DNA from: an uncultured Alphaproteobacteria bacterium
GTDB taxonomy: Bacteria > Pseudomonadota > Alphaproteobacteria > Micropepsales > Micropepsaceae
NCBI GenBank assembly: GCA_902826695.1
Contig: CADEFU010000002.1
Coordinates: 186,001 to 250,000, forward strand
Reading direction: 5' to 3'
Length of the DNA stretch: 64,000 bases
Part shown: one piece after another, positions 1 to 8,405 of the stretch
Layout: every line of letters starts with the position of its first letter
Numbering within the stretch: the first letter of the stretch is position 1
The notes under the pieces: model-generated
What the model was told of the DNA's origin: nothing
Databases searched by the model: none
What the model saw: only the letters and a program-made list of their open reading frames with translations
Translations under genes and position numbers: made by a program

Positions 1-636
1 TGCGCCACATTCGTACATCACTACATCATGAACGCGCTCTACGACCGCGGGCAGATCAGCGAAGGGTCGATCCTTGAGTTCCTGCATTCGCATTCGAGCG
101 TGGTGATGCAGCCGGGGTTCGACGACTCGCGCTACTACGGGATCAATCCGTACGCGCTTGGGTTTGCGATGATGTCGGACATCAAGCGCATGTCGGAGGA
201 TCCGACGCCGGAGGATCGCGATTGGTTCCCGGATGTCGCGGGCAAGGGCAATTGGCGCGACGTGCTAAAGCATGCGTGGGCGAATTATCGCGACGAAAGC
301 TTCATTCAGCAGTTCTTGAGCCCAAAGGTGATGCGGGATCTGAAGTTGTTTGCGGTGCGCGATAAAACGGAAGATCCGGTTTATACGGTGGCGGCGATCC
401 ACAACGAGGCCGGTTACCGCAAGCTGCGGACGTCATTGGCGCGGCTCTACGATCTGGCCACGCATCAGCCGGACATTCAGGTTGTCGGCGCAAATCTCGC
501 GGGCGATCGGACGCTGACGTTGCGTCACAACCGTCACCGCGGCATTCCGCTGGCGCAGAATACGAAGGACGCGGTGCTCAAGCACATCCGTAGGCTTTGG
601 GGCTACAATGTAGTGCTTGAGGAACCCGAAGGTTAG
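1..636 (+). CDS. spoVR: SpoVR family protein (C-terminal part, cut by window edge)
   Basis: The reading frame is open from the first base, so the gene begins upstream of the window. The visible 211 residues include the segment around FVHHYIMN, the GINPYALGFAMM stretch and a C-terminal region ending in VVLEEPEG, all matching the end of SpoVR/YcgB proteins. Family members run to about 500 residues, so a bit under half is present. SpoVR proteins usually sit beside a PrkA kinase and a YeaH-like gene in stress loci; that side is outside the window. The biochemical role of the family is not established. The gene converges on the small gene that follows, and the two stop codons overlap. Confidence 0.9.
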   Translation, partial: CATFVHHYIMNALYDRGQISEGSILEFLHSHSSVVMQPGFDDSRYYGINPYALGFAMMSDIKRMSEDPTPEDRDWFPDVAGKGNWRDVLKHAWANYRDESFIQQFLSPKVMRDLKLFAVRDKTEDPVYTVAAIHNEAGYRKLRTSLARLYDLATHQPDIQVVGANLAGDRTLTLRHNRHRGIPLAQNTKDAVLKHIRRLWGYNVVLEEPEG

Positions 637-785
637 CGTTCGCCGTTCGGCGTCACCACAATCTTGTAGACGTATTCGGGCGTCGTCAGACCGGTGGTCT
701 GTTGAACGTAGTATTCAAGCCCGACAACGATCACGATTCCCGCGAGCAGGGACCACGCAATCCAATCGCGATAGTAAGTGCGCAT
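633..785 (-). CDS. Small single-pass membrane protein (50 aa)
   Basis: This is a 50-residue protein with an N-terminal charged stretch (MRTYYRDW), one membrane segment at about residues 9-28, and a C-terminal tail ending TPNGER. A longer frame extends upstream, but the internal ATG at 785 is preceded by a clear AAGGAGA ribosome-binding site 6-7 bases away, which decides the start. I do not recognise the family. Its end overlaps the end of the SpoVR gene by four bases in convergent orientation. Confidence 0.55.
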   Translation of the reverse strand: MRTYYRDWIAWSLLAGIVIVVGLEYYVQQTTGLTTPEYVYKIVVTPNGER

Positions 786-921
786 AGTGGTTTCTCCTTG
801 AGTGCGAGTGCATCGGTACGCAAACCAAAGTCGAGAAACCCGATGTGTGAGCATCCTACGCTTGCTGCGGGTTTGCGCAAGCGCGACAGACGCTAGCGCT
901 TCGCAGGTGCAATGCGATGCT

Positions 922-1368
922 TCAAACTTCGCGCGGCCGGATCAGAAAATGGCCGTGCAGCGCGGCGATAGGGCGGGTGTGCTCGTCCTGCCATGCCTCT
1001 GCGCGCACGTTGCATACACGCCGGCCGTGTTTCGTCACGATCGCGCGAGCGTACGTGTCCACCGGTTTGCCGGAGCGCAGGTAGTCGATGCCGATGTCCA
1101 CGGGCTTCGGCAGGTCCTCGGTTTCGACCTCGAGCATCAGCTGGATGACTGCGGTCACTTCAAGAAACGCTCCTACGACGCCGCCGTGCAACGCAGGGAG
1201 AACGGGATTGCCAATCAGCTTCTGGCTGAAGCGTAAGATGGTGGTGAGCTCAGTGCCTTTGCGGTCAGTCTCGATGCCGAGGAATTTGCAGTAGGGGATC
1301 GCGTCCACCAATTGCTGCAGATCCGGCTTCTTGCCTTCGGCGGTGGCGCGGCGGATGACGTCCATCAC
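922..1368 (-). CDS. PaaI-type hotdog thioesterase
   Basis: The 148-residue protein has a single hotdog fold and probably hydrolyses an acyl-CoA or aryl-CoA thioester in the cytoplasm. The family signature (HGGVV followed by a helix) is at about residues 61-75. The acidic residue of the active-site helix is Glu (LEVTA) instead of the Asp common in PaaI. The ATG overlaps the stop of the upstream gene by four bases (ATGA), so it is translationally coupled to the next hotdog gene and the pair may form a hetero-oligomer. The substrate cannot be read from sequence. Confidence 0.85.
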   Translation of the reverse strand: MMDVIRRATAEGKKPDLQQLVDAIPYCKFLGIETDRKGTELTTILRFSQKLIGNPVLPALHGGVVGAFLEVTAVIQLMLEVETEDLPKPVDIGIDYLRSGKPVDTYARAIVTKHGRRVCNVRAEAWQDEHTRPIAALHGHFLIRPREV

Positions 1369-1835
1369 TTGCCTCCGGCGGCAACATTAGCGCCGCGTTG
1401 ACTCTTCGTGCCGAGCATGAAGGCGGCGGCGCACGTTGCGATCGGGTCGTTGCGGTCGCTGTGATAAGCGACGCCGCGCGCGAAGGCGATATTCTTCGTC
1501 ACCTTGTAGCACTCGGCGAAGGCAAAGATGTCTTCACCTGGGGTTGCCGACTTCATGTAGTCGATGCGTAAGTCGAGGGTTGCGATCTGCCCTTGAAGCC
1601 GCGTCATCGAGCCGACGGCGACGCCACAGGCGTTGTCGAGCAGTGCCGTGATGACGCCGCCGTGGATCACGCGCGTGTCGGGATTGCCAATCAGGTGTTC
1701 GGCGTAGGGCACTTTGCAGATGACCTCGCCCAGCTTGATCTCGACGATCGCGAGCTGAAGGGCTGCTGCATGCGGGACGCCGGCCAGGACGAAGCCTGCC
1801 TTGTGATCGGGGACAGTCGGGGGCAAATCGCTCAT
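1365..1835 (-). CDS. PaaI-type hotdog thioesterase (paralogue)
   Basis: This is a 156-residue single-hotdog protein. It keeps the canonical HGGVITALLDNA motif with Asp, unlike its downstream partner, which has Glu. The two are clearly related and translationally coupled, which suggests a duplicated thioesterase pair. No strong ribosome-binding site precedes the ATG. Acyl-CoA thioester hydrolysis is inferred from the family; the many acyl-CoA genes in the window fit that role. Confidence 0.85.
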   Translation of the reverse strand: MSDLPPTVPDHKAGFVLAGVPHAAALQLAIVEIKLGEVICKVPYAEHLIGNPDTRVIHGGVITALLDNACGVAVGSMTRLQGQIATLDLRIDYMKSATPGEDIFAFAECYKVTKNIAFARGVAYHSDRNDPIATCAAAFMLGTKSQRGANVAAGGK

Positions 1836-1887
1836 GGGTGCGAGTGGATGCCCCGGCGCGCGTGTCTGTCAACCTCGCTTGACGATA

Positions 1888-1905
1888 GTTGGCGCGTTCG
1901 CCAAC
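1888..1905. repeat. 7-bp inverted repeat in the divergent promoter region
   Basis: GTTGGCG, a CGTT spacer and CGCCAAC form a perfect 7+4+7 dyad. It lies between the start of the minus-strand thioesterase pair (1835) and the plus-strand cupin gene (1942). The position fits an operator or a short leader hairpin for the divergent genes, but no regulator is linked to it by sequence. Confidence 0.4.
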
Positions 1906-1941
1906 CTCGTCAGGTTCCCTAACGATGAAGGCGGTGGCGCT

Positions 1942-2298
1942 GTGACGATCGTGCGGTTTCCCCTCGACAGGCTTGAGCAGGAAGCGTTCGAGGCAGGGGC
2001 GCCGGCTGCGGAGCGGCTGATCGCGGGCGTACCCAAGTTCCGTACCTGGACGTTCGAGGAGGCAAGCGATGGCAAGACGTTTGCGGGTGTTTGGGAGGCG
2101 ACGCCGGGTAAATGGCGGATCGTTTACGACGAGTGGGAGTACTGCTCGATCTTGAGCGGCATTAGCGTGGTAACGCCGGATGGCGGAGCGCCTCAGCATT
2201 TGCGCGCCGGCGATGCGTTTGTCATTCAGCCAGGCTTCGCCGGGACGTGGGAAGTCGTCGAGACGACGCGCAAACTCTTTGTCGTTAAGCTTCCTTAG
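1942..2298 (+). CDS. Cupin-domain protein (cupin_3/DUF861 type)
   Basis: This 118-residue protein is almost entirely one beta-barrel cupin. The core reads YCSILSG ... LRAGDAFVIQPGF ... TWEVVETTRKLFVV, as in the DUF861 family (ureidoglycine aminohydrolase-like small cupins). The frame opens further upstream, but the first plausible start is GTG at 1942, preceded by GAAGGCGG. The upstream extension reads through the intergenic dyad and looks non-coding. Most small DUF861 proteins have no known substrate and none can be assigned here. Confidence 0.75.
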   Translation: MTIVRFPLDRLEQEAFEAGAPAAERLIAGVPKFRTWTFEEASDGKTFAGVWEATPGKWRIVYDEWEYCSILSGISVVTPDGGAPQHLRAGDAFVIQPGFAGTWEVVETTRKLFVVKLP

Positions 2299-2323
2299 CG
2301 CGGAATACCGTCGCGGCGGAAAA

Positions 2324-2351
2324 TTGACGCAGCGTCACGAATGGCTAGAGT
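2324..2351 (+). promoter_or_regulatory. Sigma70-like promoter for the monooxygenase gene
   Basis: TTGACG at 2324-2329 and TAGAGT at 2346-2351 are separated by 16 bases. The -10 element lies downstream of the first in-frame ATG (2341), which argues that translation starts at the ATG at 2383. Confidence 0.45.
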
Positions 2352-2382
2352 GTTCCGTAGGCTGAACAAGCTTTGGGGAACT

Positions 2383-3819
2383 ATGCCTGGTACGCCGCGC
2401 GCGCCTGATCCGCGCTTGCCTAAGACATGCATCATCGGTGCGGGGTCGAGCGGGATCGCCGTGGCGAAAGTGTTCTCGGCGTTCGGCATACCGTTCGACT
2501 GCTTCGAACGGTCGGACCGCGTCGGCGGGAACTGGGTCTTCAAGAATACGAACGGGATGTCCTCGACCTACCGGTCGCTGCACATCAATACGTCGCGGGA
2601 CAAGATGGCGTACTCGGATTTTCCGATGCCGCGCGACTTTCCCGACTATCCGCATCACGAGCAGATCGCGACGTACTTCGATTCTTATGTCGACCATTTC
2701 GGCATTCGCGAACGGATCACGTTCAATACGGGCGTCGCGCGCGCAGAGCGTACCGACGACGGATTGTGGCGGGTCATGCTTGAGACGGGCGAGCAGCGGC
2801 TCTACGACGCGCTTGCGGTGGCGAACGGGCATCACTGGGACCCGCGGCTGCCCGAACCGATGTATCCGGGGGCGTTCGCGGGGAAACAGATACACTCGCA
2901 CAGCTACATCGATCCGACCGAGCCGGTGGATTGCCGGGGCAAGAACGTTCTTGTCGTCGGATTCGGGAATTCGGCGCTCGATATCGCGTGCGAGCTAGGT
3001 CACAAGGGTGTCGCGAAGAACGTGTTCCTGTCGCAGCGGCGCGGCTATTGGGTGATCCCGAAATATACCGCCGGTGAAGTGTTGGATACGCACATCAGTC
3101 ATCCGGCGCAGGATCCGTCGTGGGTTGAGCGGTTCGTTCCACCGGTGTTGCTGCGCTGGTATGCCGAGAAGCAACTGGAGTCCACGGCGGGGCGGCCTGA
3201 GCAGTATGGATTGAAGGCACCGGACCATGCGCTGTTCTCGACGCATCCGGCGGTCAGTCAGGAACTGTTTGTGCGCATCGGCTCCGGCGACGTGAAGCCG
3301 AAGCCGAACGTGAAGGAGCTGCGCGGCGATCAAGTCGCGTTCGCCGACGATTCGGTTGAGGACATCGACGTCATCATCTGGTGCACGGGCTACAAGATTT
3401 CCTTTCCGTTCTTCGACGAGGGGTTTCTTTCCGCACCTGCGAACGACATTGCGCTGTGGAAGCGCATGGTAGATCCGCGGTTTTCGAACCTGTTCTTCGT
3501 TGCGCTCGTCCAGCCGTTGTGCGCGATGATGCCGATTGCCGAGGAGCAGGCGAAGTTCCTGGCGCACTATATGACGGGGCATTATGCTATGCCGCCGGTG
3601 GAAGTGATGAACGCGGAACGGATAGAGATGCACGTGCGGTCGAAAGCTGGCTACCTCGCCACGCCGCGGCATACGATTCAGATCAATTGCGGCGAGTACA
3701 CCTATGATCTCAGGCGCGAACTGGGCAAAGGGCGCAAGCGGGCCGCGGCGCAGGGTTATGTCCTGCCGATAGAGCCGCGGGTGATCAGACCATCGCCCAA
3801 GCAGTTGGCGGCCGAATGA
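2383..3819 (+). CDS. Flavin-containing monooxygenase (FMO-like)
   Basis: From the 2383 start this is a 478-residue class B flavoprotein monooxygenase. The FAD motif GAGSSG is near the N terminus, the FMO fingerprint FAGKQIHSHSY (FxGxxxHxxxY) follows, and GFGNSALD is the NADPH-binding Rossmann motif. Such enzymes use NADPH and O2 to oxygenate soft nucleophiles or ketones. ATG 2341 is also in frame but falls inside the predicted promoter. The stop overlaps the ATG of a TetR gene by four bases, so enzyme and regulator form a two-gene operon. Substrate unknown; a ketone- or xenobiotic-oxidising role would fit the neighbourhood. Confidence 0.85.
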   Translation: MPGTPRAPDPRLPKTCIIGAGSSGIAVAKVFSAFGIPFDCFERSDRVGGNWVFKNTNGMSSTYRSLHINTSRDKMAYSDFPMPRDFPDYPHHEQIATYFDSYVDHFGIRERITFNTGVARAERTDDGLWRVMLETGEQRLYDALAVANGHHWDPRLPEPMYPGAFAGKQIHSHSYIDPTEPVDCRGKNVLVVGFGNSALDIACELGHKGVAKNVFLSQRRGYWVIPKYTAGEVLDTHISHPAQDPSWVERFVPPVLLRWYAEKQLESTAGRPEQYGLKAPDHALFSTHPAVSQELFVRIGSGDVKPKPNVKELRGDQVAFADDSVEDIDVIIWCTGYKISFPFFDEGFLSAPANDIALWKRMVDPRFSNLFFVALVQPLCAMMPIAEEQAKFLAHYMTGHYAMPPVEVMNAERIEMHVRSKAGYLATPRHTIQINCGEYTYDLRRELGKGRKRAAAQGYVLPIEPRVIRPSPKQLAAE

Positions 3820-4442
3820 GCGTGGACGCCGACACCAAAGCGCGCGGCAAACGCGAGGAGACAAAGGCGAGCAATCGCCAGGCGATCATCGATGCGGCGA
3901 GGCGGGTGTTTGCGGAGCTGGGTTACGGTGCGACAACCGTGCGCGATATCATTCGCGCGACTGAGCTCGCGTCCGGGACGTTCTACAACTACTTCAAGTC
4001 CAAGGAAGAAGTGTTCCAAGCGCTGCAGGACGAAACCGCGCTGCGCGTACGCCCGCGGCTGCGTGCGGAACGCGTGCGGGCCAAGAACTTCGAGGAGTTT
4101 ATCTCGGGTTCGTTTCGCACGTTCTTCGACTTTGTGAAGAACGATCACACGACGTTCGCGACGATGCGACGCAATCCCGAGATGCAACGGGTGCGTATCG
4201 ACACGCCGGAAGTCGTGGCCGGGTTCGACGAACTGCGCGTTGACCTTGAGATCGCGATCGGAAGCGGCGTAATGCCGGACGTCGATCCTGACTTGCTGAT
4301 GGCCTCGATCGTGGGTGTCGCTTTCGAAGTCGCCAACCACATGCTGGCACGCGACGAGTTGAGCGTGGACGAGGCCGCGAAGTTCGCGACCGCGCTGTTC
4401 TTGGGCGGCGTGCGCGCGCTGCCGAAGCGTAGGCGCGGCTAG
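3816..4442 (+). CDS. TetR family transcriptional regulator
   Basis: The 208-residue protein has an N-terminal TetR helix-turn-helix at about residues 20-65 (AIIDAARRVFAELGYG, then TVRDIIRATELASGTFYNYF) and a variable ligand-binding C-terminal domain. It is translationally coupled to the monooxygenase upstream (ATGA overlap), so it most likely controls that operon and senses its substrate or product. Its stop overlaps the convergent amidohydrolase stop by four bases. Confidence 0.9.
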   Translation: MSVDADTKARGKREETKASNRQAIIDAARRVFAELGYGATTVRDIIRATELASGTFYNYFKSKEEVFQALQDETALRVRPRLRAERVRAKNFEEFISGSFRTFFDFVKNDHTTFATMRRNPEMQRVRIDTPEVVAGFDELRVDLEIAIGSGVMPDVDPDLLMASIVGVAFEVANHMLARDELSVDEAAKFATALFLGGVRALPKRRRG

Positions 4443-6157
4443 AGCGCTTGGGCGCCTCGGATGAGCTTGCCGGGCAGGGCGCCGGTGGGTTTGCCGTTCC
4501 GGTAGGTTATCTGACCTGAGACGATCGTCGCTTCATAGCCGTCGGCGTGTTGGACCAATCTGCGACCGCCGGTCGGGAGGTCATAGGCGACGGTCGGGCG
4601 GTGCAGCGTCAGCTTGGCGTGGTCGATGATGTTGACGTCAGCCTTGTAGCCCGGCTTCAGCAAGCCGCGATCGTGCAAGCCGACGGCGGCGGCGGTGTCG
4701 TGACACTGCGCCTTGATCACCCATTCGAGCGGTAGCTTTTCGCCGCGGCTGCGGTCGCGCGTCCAGTGGGTGAGCATCGATGTTGGGAAGCTGCCGTCGC
4801 TGATCATGCCGACATGGGCGCCACCGTCGCCCAGCCCCAAGACCGTGTGCGGGTGGCGCATCATGGCAAGCGAGGGCTCTAAGCTGTCGTTTGCATAGTT
4901 CAGGAACGGAAACAGGATGAGCGCGCGGCCGTCGTCTTCGAGCAGCCAGTCGTAAGCGAGTTCTTCTGCGCGCTTGTTTCGGCGTGCGGCTTGCGCGCCC
5001 AGGCTCATATCGGGCGTTGGCTCGTAGTTCGGCGGGTCGGCGAGCGGGAACATTTTTGCAAAGTTGCGCAGGACCGCTTTCACGAACGGGTTGTCGGTTG
5101 CGGGTTCCTCAGCCAGGAGCGCTTTGCGCAATTCGGGTGTGCGCATGGCGGCGAGGCGTTTCTCGAACGGCAGATCGGCGATCTTCTTGTAGCTTTCGTG
5201 GGCAGAGAAAGGGTTCAGCGTGAGCGAGAGCCCAAGCAAGAGGCCCACGGGACGACCGCAGACTTGCGCTTTGACCGGCAGTTTGTCGGCGGCGCATTGG
5301 TCGAGAAATTGCAGCAGCATTTTCCAGCCGTCAGGCCCGCGATCGCTCTGGGCGAGCGAGAAGGAAAGCGGCCGGCCGGATTCGACGACCAGGCGGCGGA
5401 GCATCGACAGCTCCTGCGCCGGATCGAGGAAATCGGAGACGACTTGGAGTACACCGCGGTTGGCGGCTTTCAAGCCGAGCGCGATGCCGAGCAATTCGTC
5501 TTCGGCCGCGGTCAACGTCGGCGTCGGCTTTCCGTCGCTTGTACGGTGGTTCAGAGTGCGCGAGGTAGAGAAGCCTAGCGCACCGGCTTCCACCGCCTCT
5601 TTCGCGATGCGGCCCATGGCGGCGATCTCTGCGGCGGTGGCTGGCTCGCGGTCGGCGCCACGTTCGCCCATCACATAGACGCGTAGCGCGCCGTGCGGGA
5701 CTTGAGCGGCGAAGTCGATGTCGTGCGGGCGCTCCTCGAGCGCGTTCAGGAACTCAGGGAACGTTTCCCAGTTCCACCGCAACCCCTCGGTCAACACAAC
5801 GCCTGGGATGTCTTCGACGCCTTCCATCAAGCGGATCAGCATGTCGTGGTCGTTCGTGCGGCAGGGCGCAAAGCCGACGCCGCAGTTGCCCATCACGGCG
5901 GTGGTTACGCCGTGCCACGATGACGGCGTGAGGCGCTCGTCCCATGTCGCTTGGCCGTCGTAGTGCGTGTGGATGTCGACGAAGCCGGGGGTGACGATCT
6001 TGCCCCTCGCGTCGATTTCCTCGTGGCCTGAGCCCGTGACGCGTCCGACCTCGGCAATTCGGCCGTCCGTGATGGCGATGTCGCCCTCGAAGGCCGCAGA
6101 CCCAGTGCCGTCGACAATTGTGCCACTGCGAACAACAAGGCTGTATTTGTGCGCCAT
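4439..6157 (-). CDS. D-aminoacylase / N-acyl-D-amino-acid deacylase family amidohydrolase
   Basis: This 572-residue amidohydrolase has an N-terminal beta segment (VVRSGTIVDGTG), the metal-binding HTHYDGQ motif, GNCGVG (the Cys ligand typical of D-aminoacylases) and GDGGAHVGMISDGSFP near the C terminus. The family hydrolyses N-acyl-D-amino acids or related amides. A longer frame exists upstream, but MAHKYSLVVRSG at 6157 is where homologous proteins begin, with a weak AGGT ribosome-binding site. It is divergent from the HSL hydrolase gene, about 100 bases away. The exact substrate is uncertain, since many paralogues in this family are generic amidohydrolases. Confidence 0.85.
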   Translation of the reverse strand: MAHKYSLVVRSGTIVDGTGSAAFEGDIAITDGRIAEVGRVTGSGHEEIDARGKIVTPGFVDIHTHYDGQATWDERLTPSSWHGVTTAVMGNCGVGFAPCRTNDHDMLIRLMEGVEDIPGVVLTEGLRWNWETFPEFLNALEERPHDIDFAAQVPHGALRVYVMGERGADREPATAAEIAAMGRIAKEAVEAGALGFSTSRTLNHRTSDGKPTPTLTAAEDELLGIALGLKAANRGVLQVVSDFLDPAQELSMLRRLVVESGRPLSFSLAQSDRGPDGWKMLLQFLDQCAADKLPVKAQVCGRPVGLLLGLSLTLNPFSAHESYKKIADLPFEKRLAAMRTPELRKALLAEEPATDNPFVKAVLRNFAKMFPLADPPNYEPTPDMSLGAQAARRNKRAEELAYDWLLEDDGRALILFPFLNYANDSLEPSLAMMRHPHTVLGLGDGGAHVGMISDGSFPTSMLTHWTRDRSRGEKLPLEWVIKAQCHDTAAAVGLHDRGLLKPGYKADVNIIDHAKLTLHRPTVAYDLPTGGRRLVQHADGYEATIVSGQITYRNGKPTGALPGKLIRGAQAL

Positions 6158-6259
6158 CTCACATGACCTGCAGAAATATCGGTCCGGCAGGTTAACACGG
6201 TTCGTCCAAGGGCCAAGCGCCTTGACAGTTGTCGCCTCGGCCCCCTCTCTTTTGCGCCC

Positions 6260-7351
6260 ATGATGAAGCACGTCGTGCGCTTACTTATGCGCATCCCACC
6301 GCGGTGGATGGTTCGGTTTGCCGGCGGCAAACCGTTGACTATCGAAGGGCGAACGCTCGATCCTCGGATTCAATTTTTAGGCGCAGCCGCAAAGCTGCAG
6401 CCGACCATCGACTCGTTGCCGCCGGTCGAGTCGCGCAAGTTCGCGGCATCGACGATGAAGCTGGTCGACGGTGACGTGGCGGCCGACGTGGAAATTGCGA
6501 ATATCGAGATTCCCGACCGCGACGGCCGCACGCTCAAGGCACGCACGTACCGGCCCAAGCGCGTGAATGGTCCGATGACGACCCTGGTCTACTATCACAT
6601 GGGCGGCTGCGTCGTCGGCGATCTCGATACATGCCAGGTGTTCTGCTCCTACATCGCCGACCGGGGTGGTTTCTATGTGGTGTCGGTCGATTATCGCTTG
6701 GCGCCGGAGCACAAGTTTCCGGCGGCGGTTGACGACGCGATCACATCGTTCCGTTGGGCGCGCGCAAACGCGCATGTGCTCGGCGGCGATCCAAAGCGCG
6801 TTGCGGCGGGCGGCGACTCGGCGGGCGGGTATCTGACTGCGGTCCTTGCGCAGGAGATGCGCCGGATGAAGGAGCAGATGCCGCTGTTCCAGATGATGAT
6901 CTATCCCGCGGTTGTTTGGCGGATCGAGACGCCGTCGATGACGACGTTCGGCGCGTCGTATCCGCTGAACACGCAGATGATGTACTATTTCCGCGATCAT
7001 TATTTTGCCGACCACGAGAGGGAGACTCTCGACTATCGCGGGTCGCCGGGACTCAATCCGGATTTGGGCGGGTTGCCGCCGGCATTTATCTACAATGCGG
7101 GGCATGACCCCTTGGTCGATCAGGGCCGTAATTATGCCGAGGCGCTGAAGAAGGCGGGCGTGCCCGTGGTCTATCGGTGTTACGACGGTCTCGCGCATTG
7201 CTTCACGGCGATGAGCGGCGTGGTTCCGGCGGCGCGGGAGGCGCTTTACGAGATCATCGACGATATGAGGCAGGCGGCAAGCAGCCTGGCGCCAGCCAAA
7301 GGCGAGGTTCAAGAGGTTAACGAGCGCTATCGCGTCGCCCAAATCGCTTGA
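6260..7351 (+). CDS. HSL-family alpha/beta hydrolase (esterase/lipase), copy 1
   Basis: The 363-residue cytoplasmic esterase belongs to the hormone-sensitive-lipase family. The nucleophile elbow is GDSAGG with Ser187; Asp283 (DPLVDQG) and His313 (GLAHCF) complete the triad. The oxyanion-hole motif is HMGGC at residue 113 onward in place of the usual HGGG. Alignment with the downstream paralogue supports this ATG even though no ribosome-binding site is visible. A TTGACA lies about 38 bases upstream. It probably hydrolyses short acyl esters and is one of a tandem duplicate pair. Confidence 0.9.
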   Translation: MMKHVVRLLMRIPPRWMVRFAGGKPLTIEGRTLDPRIQFLGAAAKLQPTIDSLPPVESRKFAASTMKLVDGDVAADVEIANIEIPDRDGRTLKARTYRPKRVNGPMTTLVYYHMGGCVVGDLDTCQVFCSYIADRGGFYVVSVDYRLAPEHKFPAAVDDAITSFRWARANAHVLGGDPKRVAAGGDSAGGYLTAVLAQEMRRMKEQMPLFQMMIYPAVVWRIETPSMTTFGASYPLNTQMMYYFRDHYFADHERETLDYRGSPGLNPDLGGLPPAFIYNAGHDPLVDQGRNYAEALKKAGVPVVYRCYDGLAHCFTAMSGVVPAAREALYEIIDDMRQAASSLAPAKGEVQEVNERYRVAQIA

Positions 7352-7376
7352 CACTCGCGCTCGTGCCCGCATTTTC
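7348..7376 (+). promoter_or_regulatory. Possible promoter giving a leaderless mRNA
   Basis: TTGACA at 7348-7353 overlaps the stop codon of the upstream hydrolase gene and lies exactly 35 bases before the ATG at 7383. The -10 region (ATTTTC at 7371-7376) is weak. No Shine-Dalgarno sequence precedes the ATG, so transcription could begin at or next to the start codon. Confidence 0.3.
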
Positions 7377-7382
7377 GCGTCT

Positions 7383-8405
7383 ATGCAGAAGTTCTTAGTC
7401 CGCACGTTGCTGAACTTGCCATCGCGCTGGTTGGTTGCCGTGTCCGGCGGCGCGCCGGTAACTATCGACGGGCGTACGCTCGACCCGCGGCTGCAGTTCA
7501 TGACGGCGATGGCCAGGCGTCAGCCAGGGCTTGAAACGATGAGCGCGTCCGATGCGCGCAGAGCGGCGTCGGCGGGGCTCGCGATGCTCGACGGTGAGCC
7601 TGCGCACGATATCGACATCGCGAACATAGAAATCCCGGCGGAAGGGCGCATGATCCGCGCGCGGACTTACAAGCCGCGGCTGCCGAACCGGCTCGTGCCG
7701 ACGCTCGTCTATTTTCATATGGGCGGGTGCGTGATCGGCGACCTCGAGACGTGCCATGTGTTTTGCTCCGAGATTGCGTTCCGCGCGGGGTGCCTTGTCG
7801 TGTCGGTCGACTACAGGCTTGCGCCGGAGCACCCGTTCCCGGCGGCGGTTGACGACGCGCTCGCGGCTTTCCGGTGGGTTCGCGACAATGCGAAGTCGCT
7901 GAGCGGAAATCCCAACCGCGTCGCGATCGGTGGGGACTCGGCAGGCGCGTATCTTTCGGCAGTTGTCTCGCAGGAAATGAAGCGGGCGAGCGAGAAGGCG
8001 CCGGTGCTGCAGCTCTTGATTTATCCGGTTGTCGATTGGCTGTCGGACACCGCGTCGATGAGGCTGTTCGGCGGCTCCTACCCGTTGTCGGCACAAGTGA
8101 TGGACTATTTCCGCAAGGCCTATTTTGAAGATCCGGAGAAGCAGATTCCGGACTTGAAGGCGTCGCCGGGCCGTTGCGACGATCTGAGCGGGTTGCCGCC
8201 GGCGTTTGTCTACACGGCGGGGCATGATCCGCTGGTCGATCAGGGGCGCGACTATGCAGAGGCGTTGAAGATCGCGGGCGTTCCCGTGATCTATCGCTGC
8301 TATGAGCATTTGGCGCATGGGTTTACGGCGATGAGCGGGGCGGTACCAGCCGCCAAAACTGCTCTCCACGAGATCATCGAAGACTTGCGGCGGACGATCG
8401 GATGA
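7383..8405 (+). CDS. HSL-family alpha/beta hydrolase, copy 2
   Basis: This 340-residue protein is a close tandem paralogue of the preceding hydrolase. It shares the N-terminal layout (RTLDPRLQF), the HMGGCVIGDLETC oxyanion segment, GDSAGAYLS with the nucleophile Ser, DPLVDQG and the catalytic His in HLAHGF. Sequence divergence is moderate, so the duplication is not recent and the copies may differ in substrate range. The stop overlaps the ATG of the MDR gene by four bases (ATGA), coupling an esterase to an oxidoreductase. Confidence 0.9.
   Translation: MQKFLVRTLLNLPSRWLVAVSGGAPVTIDGRTLDPRLQFMTAMARRQPGLETMSASDARRAASAGLAMLDGEPAHDIDIANIEIPAEGRMIRARTYKPRLPNRLVPTLVYFHMGGCVIGDLETCHVFCSEIAFRAGCLVVSVDYRLAPEHPFPAAVDDALAAFRWVRDNAKSLSGNPNRVAIGGDSAGAYLSAVVSQEMKRASEKAPVLQLLIYPVVDWLSDTASMRLFGGSYPLSAQVMDYFRKAYFEDPEKQIPDLKASPGRCDDLSGLPPAFVYTAGHDPLVDQGRDYAEALKIAGVPVIYRCYEHLAHGFTAMSGAVPAAKTALHEIIEDLRRTIG

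Noticed and set aside
2341..2382. ATG at 2341 as start of the flavin monooxygenase
   Set aside because: The predicted -10 element (TAGAGT) lies downstream of it and there is no ribosome-binding site; the ATG at 2383 is preferred, but this is not settled.
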